Shown here one piece after another: positions 60,230 through 64,000 of a stretch of DNA of 64,000 nt. Numbering within the stretch: the stretch's first letter is position 1; each line of letters starts with the position of its first letter. The position numbers and the translations under genes are program-made. The notes below the pieces were generated by a model. The model was not told where the DNA came from and did not search any database. It saw only the letters and a program-made list of their open reading frames with translations. The stretch comes from a virus. The stretch lies in IMG/VR virus record IMGVR_UViG_3300006852_000005, positions 1 through 64,000 of that record; one strand, written 5' to 3'.

Positions 60230-60868
60230 TTACACGCGCTGCTTGCGCTGCGCGTTCTCCCAGCGGCGCCGACAACGCTTACGAGCCGCGTTACCACGGC
60301 CGTGATCACAAAAGCTGTGATCAAGCGTGCCGTTGGGGCGGAGATCGGGACCTGCTGTGAAGCCATCCACGTCAGACGTGTCGACCGCAAGCAGTAGGCT
60401 CTCATCATCTCGCACATCCGGTTGGTCCTCTTCGTGCAACCAACGTCGCGTATTCCCCGTGCGCCGCTGAGACGGTCGGGTGAACTCACCGCGCCAGTAC
60501 GCCTCCTGGTACGTCTTTGTGGAGAGCTCGTGCATGATCGCGCCCCACATGCGCAGGTACAGCGTGTGTAGCCGGTGGTCCTTATACCGATCGGTCGTCG
60601 GCTTGAACTTCGTGTAGTCGATGTCAAGGCTCATCTGAGCCATGGCGGTCGCCCAGTCGGCCTTGGTGCAGTAGGCGCGGTACTCGTAGTCGGTACCCAC
60701 GAGCGCCTGGATCTCGCCTAGCTTGTCACCCATGTACTTGGCCTTGAGGATCTCCAGGTCTTGGCGCCGGCGAGCGCGTACCTGAATGACTCGATCGTCA
60801 CCAGCCGGGACGGTGCCCGCCGGTCGAACGGACGGCATCAGGATGCCGAACGACGTACAGATCCACAT
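60230..60868 (-). CDS. Conserved phage protein of unknown function, 212 aa
   Basis: Begins MWICTSFGILMPSVRPAGTV and contains YEYRAYCTKADWATAMAQM, IDYTKFKPTTDRYKDHRLH, sequences typical of a conserved actinophage family without assigned role. The C-terminal third is Arg-rich with CDHGRGNAARKRCRRRWENA, so it may bind nucleic acid. ATG 60868; the leader has TAGGAG. Confidence 0.7.
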   Translation of the reverse strand: MWICTSFGILMPSVRPAGTVPAGDDRVIQVRARRRQDLEILKAKYMGDKLGEIQALVGTDYEYRAYCTKADWATAMAQMSLDIDYTKFKPTTDRYKDHRLHTLYLRMWGAIMHELSTKTYQEAYWRGEFTRPSQRRTGNTRRWLHEEDQPDVRDDESLLLAVDTSDVDGFTAGPDLRPNGTLDHSFCDHGRGNAARKRCRRRWENAQRKQRV

Positions 60869-60902
60869 ATAGCATCACTCCTATCTCTACCTTCCTAGTT
60901 CT

Positions 60903-60911
60903 ATTTTATCA
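60903..60911 (-). promoter_or_regulatory. Extended -10 promoter (TGA-TAAAAT)
   Basis: Minus-strand TGTGATAAAAT, about 30 nt before ATG 60868. Confidence 0.6.
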
Positions 60912-60939
60912 CACATTGCGTTAGATGTACAACATTTAC

Positions 60940-61377
60940 TTAAGATTTTTTATGCTTTTCGAGATATATGATCGCTTGCTTAAGTATCTCTACGTCGTGT
61001 AACAGTGATCCAATACCTAAATTACATCGAGAGCACAGCCATCCACGTAGTGTCTTCGTGATCTCATCATGATCAACATGTATTCGACCTTTAACATGCT
61101 TACCACATATTTCGCATATACCCGTGTATGTCACAAAAAACTTATCTAGTTCATCATCTGTGATTCCTGGAATCTTTTTCCTAAGCATGTGTACACGTGA
61201 ATATGTAGCTATAGGATGTACGTCTGTCCTTCCACGTCTTGCGTTATATTCTTTGTAATACGCAGAAGAACACAACTTACAATATCTAGATAATGGCATT
61301 TTTGATACACGATCAAGATAAAAGTCACTAAGTGGTTTTGTCTGCTTACATTTACTGCAGTGAGCTTCATCGGTCAT
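60940..61377 (-). CDS. EndoVII/HNH-family endonuclease, AT-rich
   Basis: 145 aa. N-terminal Cys pairs (HCSKCKQTKPLSDFY, YCKLCSSAYYKEY), then CEICGKHVKGRIHVDHDEIT and LRGWLCSRCNLGIG, the recombination endonuclease VII signature (four Cys for zinc plus the His-Asp-His active site). Base and codon use is markedly AT-richer than all neighbours, so it was probably acquired as a free-standing homing-type nuclease. It has a consensus -10 but no Shine-Dalgarno; transcription should start at the ATG. Confidence 0.9.
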   Translation of the reverse strand: MTDEAHCSKCKQTKPLSDFYLDRVSKMPLSRYCKLCSSAYYKEYNARRGRTDVHPIATYSRVHMLRKKIPGITDDELDKFFVTYTGICEICGKHVKGRIHVDHDEITKTLRGWLCSRCNLGIGSLLHDVEILKQAIIYLEKHKKS

Positions 61378-61384
61378 AGATCAA

Positions 61385-61393
61385 ATTATAACA
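61385..61393 (-). promoter_or_regulatory. Extended -10 (TGT-TATAAT), leaderless
   Basis: TGT TATAAT ends 7 nt before ATG 61377. It overlaps a TATAAC/GTTATA hairpin with a 7-T loop that may terminate the upstream RNA. Confidence 0.5.
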
Positions 61394-61399
61394 AAAAAA

Positions 61400-61616
61400 G
61401 TTATAGAGCCATCCCAGGAGTCGAACCTGGCCACTCCTCGGTCCTGCCGTCCCGGAGCGCTCCAGTCGGCTAGGGTTCCGTCGCTCTAGAAACGAGCGGA
61501 GATTGGTGCCTGTCACGACGGCCATGGGTAGGGGTTAACCCATTCCCTACCTCGCGTGGGCCCTGAACCTGCAGCTCAAGATCGTCTGCCTTACCACTCC
61601 CACGCTTCCCGGTGGA
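61400..61616 (-). ncRNA. Structured RNA region with tRNA-like T-arm
   Basis: No ORF. On the minus strand: arms GCGTGGG and CCCACGC (about 61605 and 61560), then GGTAGGG/CCCTACC around GGGTTAACCC, an anticodon-arm-like CGCTC-7nt-GAGCG (about 61476-61496), and at the 3' end a canonical T-arm CCAGG-TTCGACT-CCTGG (61411-61427) followed by GATGGCTC. I could not pair a 7-bp acceptor stem or give a sane anticodon, so it is either a decayed class II tRNA or another folded RNA. Confidence 0.4.
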
Positions 61617-62201
61617 TCAGCTTTCTTGTTCCCCACTGATGTCCGCGATGAACGCCTCGTCAGTGGGTAGCTCGGTCAGCGGCCATGATGCGATCAGTGC
61701 CACCGCATAGTAACCGTTCTTCCACACCTCATCGTCCTCACGACCGGCGAAACGACCTTGCTCGTGTGGAATCTCCTGAAAGCCCCTGTAGACCTCGAAC
61801 ACACCAGAGTCGAAGTCAACGACGTAACCCCACTCGGCGAACAGCGAGTCGAATGGGAAACGACCCGCGTCCTCGATCACGCCTGCCTTGAGCATGAGCC
61901 CAGGATTACCCTGTGTCTCGCGAAGCAGCTGGTACCAGGTCGGACGATCACTATGACCGCCGACGTGGGGGTTGTAGAACGGTTGGAGCCGCTCGATGTC
62001 CTCGTCAGTTGGCTCGGAGTCAACGGCAACCACGCGCAAGGCACGCGCCTGCTCCCGGATGATGTCCGGCTCAGCCTGCGGTTCGACGTGCAACCAGTGC
62101 AGGACGTTGAGACCAAGCGCACTCGGATACGAGTCGTAGTGGTTGTATGCGATCTTTTCGGTGCCGTCGATGACGAACCCGATGAAGCCTCTTGTGCTCA
62201 T
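61617..62201 (-). CDS. Conserved hypothetical protein, 194 aa
   Basis: MSTRGFIGFVIDGTEKIAYN and SYPSALGLNVLHWL mark a family found in actinophages and some bacteria, without known function. NHYDSYPS and GYVVDFDSGVFEVYRG suggest an alpha/beta enzyme-like fold. ATG 62201 after GGGAGAG; the longer ORF to 62300 overlaps the preceding gene. Confidence 0.75.
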   Translation of the reverse strand: MSTRGFIGFVIDGTEKIAYNHYDSYPSALGLNVLHWLHVEPQAEPDIIREQARALRVVAVDSEPTDEDIERLQPFYNPHVGGHSDRPTWYQLLRETQGNPGLMLKAGVIEDAGRFPFDSLFAEWGYVVDFDSGVFEVYRGFQEIPHEQGRFAGREDDEVWKNGYYAVALIASWPLTELPTDEAFIADISGEQES

Positions 62202-62215
62202 GTCTCTCCCATCAC

Positions 62216-62503
62216 TCAGTCTTGTGACTTCACAGCCTTGATCTTCGTCCAGTAAAACACCGACTGCAGACCCATGCTGTCCTGCCGAACGTCCGCCCAC
62301 GCGGACACCGGCACAAGCTCGTGATCAAGGTGCGGAACCACAGTGGCCATGAAGGCGCCCAGATCACGCAACTTGCCGACGATCGAGAAGCAGGTCTCGC
62401 CGTACATCGCCCGACCCGAGTAGTCCCACCGGATGGTGTCAGGGTCGAAGTCGTCAGACTCGTAAGCGGCGTACTCAATGTCCTCCGCGTTGATCAGATA
62501 CAT
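62216..62503 (-). CDS. Small hypothetical protein, 95 aa
   Basis: Acidic start (NAEDIEYAAYESDDFDPDTI), then YGETCFSIVGKLRDLGAFMATVV. ATG 62503 is 7 nt after TAGGAG, with a strong promoter ahead. No family recognised. Confidence 0.65.
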   Translation of the reverse strand: MYLINAEDIEYAAYESDDFDPDTIRWDYSGRAMYGETCFSIVGKLRDLGAFMATVVPHLDHELVPVSAWADVRQDSMGLQSVFYWTKIKAVKSQD

Positions 62504-62535
62504 GATCTCTCCTATCAATCAGAATCACTACAGCT

Positions 62536-62544
62536 ATTATATCA
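62536..62544 (-). promoter_or_regulatory. Extended -10 promoter (TGA-TATAAT)
   Basis: Minus-strand TGTGATATAAT just after the tRNA-array terminator; drives the two small genes that follow. Confidence 0.65.
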
Positions 62545-62556
62545 CACAAAATGACA

Positions 62557-62601
62557 GATGAGCGCCACCCGCGGATAGGAGTACGCAGGGTGACGCTCAT
62601 C
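62557..62601 (-). terminator. Terminator of the tRNA array
   Basis: 14-bp stem (62557-62570 with 62588-62601, one G-U pair) and a TGTCATTTTG tail on the minus strand. Lies after the last tRNA. Confidence 0.75.
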
Positions 62602-62639
62602 GTTTCTCCAGCCGACCAATCCATGTACTCGCCGGAGAG

Positions 62640-62712
62640 AGCCACGTGAAGGTATCGAACCCTCGACATTCCGCTTACAAGGCGGACACTCTACCAACTG
62701 AGTTAACGTGGC
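62640..62712 (-). tRNA. tRNA-Thr (UGU)
   Basis: 73 nt. Acceptor GCCACGT/ACGTGGC, D-arm with GTTGGTAGAG, anticodon loop CTTGTAA, T-arm GAGGG-TTCGATA-CCTTC. CCA not encoded. Confidence 0.95.
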
Positions 62713-62817
62713 GTGGCACGATGGCGTTTCTCCAAGCGCCACCGTGCTTTGTGCAAAACAGCACCAACAGCATGTCCGTGGCTAGTGGACATGGAACCAA
62801 GACGTTGTCTTGACCCG
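62713..62817 (-). other. Spacer with two hairpins
   Basis: GCACG-TGGCG/CGCCA-CGTGC near 62716-62745 and CATGTCC/GGACATG at 62772-62793; no tRNA and no ORF. Possibly processing or terminator structures. Confidence 0.35.
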
Positions 62818-62888
62818 CTGGGAGTGGAGGACTCGAACCTCCACAGCGGGAACCAAAATCCCGCGTCCTGCCATTAGACGAACTCCCA
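62818..62888 (-). tRNA. tRNA-Gln (UUG)
   Basis: 71 nt. Acceptor TGGGAGT/ACTCCCA, anticodon loop TTTTGGT, T-arm GGAGG-TTCGAGT-CCTCC. CCA not encoded. Confidence 0.95.
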
Positions 62889-62974
62889 ATGCTGTAGGCG
62901 ACCCCGTACTCAGACGGAACCTTTTAGGAGTTGGTTAGACTCCCTCTATCCGGTAACCAGCCGGACCTACCTCG

Positions 62975-63046
62975 GGTGACTGAAGAGGATCGAACTCTCG
63001 TATCTGGGACCACAACCCAGCGCTCTACCATTGAGCTACAATCACC
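62975..63046 (-). tRNA. tRNA-His (GUG)
   Basis: 72 nt including an encoded G at -1, which tRNA-His needs. Acceptor GTGATTG/CAGTCAC, anticodon loop TTGTGGT, T-loop TTCGATC. Confidence 0.93.
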
Positions 63047-63047
63047 G

Positions 63048-63118
63048 TACGCCGTGAAGGTATCGAACCTTCGTCCCCCGGGTAAAAGCCGGGTGCTAAG
63101 CCACTCAGCTAACGGCGC
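63048..63118 (-). tRNA. tRNA-Lys (UUU)
   Basis: 71 nt. Acceptor GCGCCGT/ACGGCGT, anticodon loop CTTTTAC, T-arm GAAGG-TTCGATA-CCTTC. Confidence 0.92.
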
Positions 63119-63122
63119 TTAA

Positions 63123-63208
63123 GGAGGCGCAGGTCTGACTCTCGCTTGGATAGTAAGCTGTCATGATCAGCCTTCGAAGCCATGTTCACAAAACTTCGTT
63201 AACGCCTC
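63123..63208 (-). tRNA. Degenerate tRNA-like element, anticodon CAU?
   Basis: Acceptor-like GAGGCGT/GCGCCTC and an anticodon-like arm GGCTG-ATCATGA-CAGCT (CAU) are present, but the D region is about 10 nt too long and the T-loop reads AGTCAGA instead of TTCRANN. Perhaps a decayed or unusual tRNA-Met/Ile. Confidence 0.3.
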
Positions 63209-63211
63209 ACG

Positions 63212-63292
63212 CGGAAGGTGAGGGACTCGAACCCCCAACCGTTGCCGGCTCTGGTTTTCAAAACCAGTTCCCACGCCAATGGGAGACCTTCC
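63212..63292 (-). tRNA. tRNA-Ser (UGA)
   Basis: 81 nt, class II with a variable arm. Acceptor GGAAGGT/ACCTTCC, anticodon arm CTGGT-TTTGAAA-ACCAG, T-loop TTCGAGT. Confidence 0.95.
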
Positions 63293-63377
63293 GTGTAGTG
63301 ATATTTCGGTGGACGGTATCGCAACCCACACTGTCCGTTTATGCGACCGGGTAAATCCAGCTCACTACGACTGGCCG

Positions 63378-63458
63378 TATGCTCGGAGGGACTTGAACCC
63401 TCACACCCGTAGGTACCAGATCCTAAGTCTGGCGCGTCTGCCGTTCCGCCACGAGCAC
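63378..63458 (-). tRNA. tRNA-Leu (UAG)
   Basis: 81 nt, class II. Acceptor GTGCTCG/CGAGCAT, anticodon arm CCAGA-CTTAGGA-TCTGG, T-arm GAGGG-TTCAAGT-CCCTC. Confidence 0.94.
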
Positions 63459-63463
63459 GTGTG

Positions 63464-63567
63464 TAAGAGCGCAGGAGTCGACTAAGGTGTAGAAAGGCGA
63501 TGACACCCGTCATGACCGACCCTTGGCGTAATGCGAGATGGCTATAGTTTCCGCTTTAACGCTCTTA
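63464..63567 (-). ncRNA. Structured spacer closed by TAAGAGCG/CGCTCTTA
   Basis: 104 nt between tRNA-Leu and tRNA-Ile, closed by a perfect 8-bp stem like an acceptor, with an inner ATGAC-gggt-GTCAT hairpin. No TTC T-loop and no recognisable anticodon arm, so not a standard tRNA. Confidence 0.4.
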
Positions 63568-63569
63568 CG

Positions 63570-63644
63570 TGTCCTTCACAGGATTTGAACCTGCAACCTC
63601 GGCGTTATCAGCGCCGTGCTCCTACCAGTTCGAGCTCGAAGGAC
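63570..63644 (-). tRNA. tRNA-Ile (GAU)
   Basis: 75 nt. Acceptor GTCCTTC/GAAGGAC, anticodon arm CGGCG-CTGATAA-CGCCG, T-loop TTCAAAT. Confidence 0.95.
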
Positions 63645-63651
63645 TTGGAGC

Positions 63652-63692
63652 CGGGGTGGGCAGGCATGGCGTCCTGACCAACCCCACCCCGA
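63652..63692 (-). other. GC-rich hairpin between tRNAs
   Basis: CGGGGTGGG/CCCACCCCG with an inner CAGG/CCTG helix. Probably a processing or stabilising element; no T-tract. Confidence 0.4.
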
Positions 63693-63694
63693 CG

Positions 63695-63767
63695 TATCCC
63701 CAGCAGGATTTGAACCTGCGACCTCTTGATTCGTAGTCAAGCGCGCTATCCACTGCGCCATGAGGAT
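63695..63767 (-). tRNA. tRNA-Arg (ACG)
   Basis: 73 nt. Acceptor ATCCTCA/TGGGGAT, anticodon arm CTTGA-CTACGAA-TCAAG, T-arm GCAGG-TTCAAAT-CCTGC. Confidence 0.95.
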
Positions 63768-63770
63768 ATG

Positions 63771-63868
63771 CTGTGAAGGCAACAACCCGGATGTTCGGCG
63801 CTACCGAGTGGTACGGGCTTAAGCCTCCTTGGGAGCTACCCAAGGATCAGACCTGTGTACCTTCACAG
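63771..63868 (-). ncRNA. Structured spacer closed by CTGTGAAGG/CCTTCACAG
   Basis: 98 nt with perfect 9-bp terminal arms, an inner perfect hairpin TCCTTGGG-tagct-CCCAAGGA, and a GGCT/AGCC helix. No T-loop consensus. Shares the closed-stem design with the spacer at 63464. Confidence 0.4.
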
Positions 63869-63905
63869 TGTTAACGTGGAGGATCTGCAGATCCATCACG
63901 TCACG

Positions 63906-63976
63906 TAGAGTTATGGGGAATCGAACCCCAACCCGGTGGCTGAGAACCACCTGTGCTGCCATTGCACCATAACTCC
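63906..63976 (-). tRNA. tRNA-Glu (CUC)
   Basis: 71 nt. Acceptor GGAGTTA/TAACTCT, anticodon arm GGTGG-TTCTCAG-CCACC, T-arm TGGGG-TTCGATT-CCCCA. The array probably continues beyond the window. Confidence 0.94.
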
Positions 63977-64000
63977 ATTATAACGAGTGACAACCAGCCG

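Noticed and set aside
61400-61616. tmRNA
   Set aside because: No tag-reading frame with stop and no GGGGCTGA/TCCACC-type ends that pair.
62889-62974. tRNA between tRNA-Gln and tRNA-His
   Set aside because: A D-arm-like GGAGTTGGTTAGACTCC occurs on the plus strand, but there is no anticodon arm or T-loop on either strand.
63977-63982. TATAAT promoter before tRNA-Glu
   Set aside because: It abuts the mature 5' end, so transcription would start inside the tRNA; the array is more likely transcribed from outside the window.
1-64000. Temperate phage or prophage
   Set aside because: No integrase, excisionase, repressor/Cro pair or attachment-site duplication seen; the HTH proteins found are fused to a nuclease or AT-hook. 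Genes outside the window could change this.

Overview
The window is part of a large actinobacteriophage genome, probably a siphovirus of a Streptomyces-like host. Evidence: many GTG starts and ATGA/GTGA/TAATG gene overlaps, a moderately GC-rich composition with GC-biased third codon positions, a WhiB-like regulator, an HK97-type portal, capsid protease and capsid set, a 1048-residue tape measure with a frameshifted tail chaperone, and a tRNA array. I see no integrase or parA/B. Terminase and endolysin are also absent, so they must lie outside the window.

Layout. 1-17307 (+): early/replication arm with family A DNA polymerase, RuvC-like nuclease, SNF2 helicase, HTH-Cas4-like nuclease, Sak4-like ATPase with its ssDNA-binding partner, dUTPase-like protein, two glycosyltransferases beside a C5-cytosine methyltransferase-like gene (possible DNA hypermodification), an AT-hook/wHTH protein, a small membrane/holin-like cassette, a DUF6011-like protein, a DUF932-like protein and a WhiB-like protein. 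A terminator at 17331-17375 separates this from everything after it, which is on the minus strand. Read in the direction of transcription: tRNA array (64-62.6 kb), small genes and an AT-rich EndoVII/HNH gene (62.5-59.6 kb), portal (59.2 kb), a 2627-residue MuF fusion and a 1141-residue multidomain protein (57.5-46.2 kb), capsid protease (45.8 kb), major capsid (41.9 kb), decoration-like proteins including one with 22 tandem repeats, head-tail connectors, tail chaperones, tape measure, three minor tail proteins, and an eight-gene sugar cassette (23.4-17.4 kb).

Most notable is 46.2-57.5 kb. Between portal and capsid protease sit two very large proteins carrying MuF, NUDIX, two kinase-like folds, two ADP-ribosyltransferase-like domains and a 2H phosphoesterase. 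They look like virion-packaged effectors delivered with the DNA; the ADP-ribose/cyclic-nucleotide theme suggests host takeover or anti-defence. Two promoter families are visible: an extended -10 (TGnTAnnAT) in front of early and small genes, and a different 17-bp motif in front of three structural transcription units.
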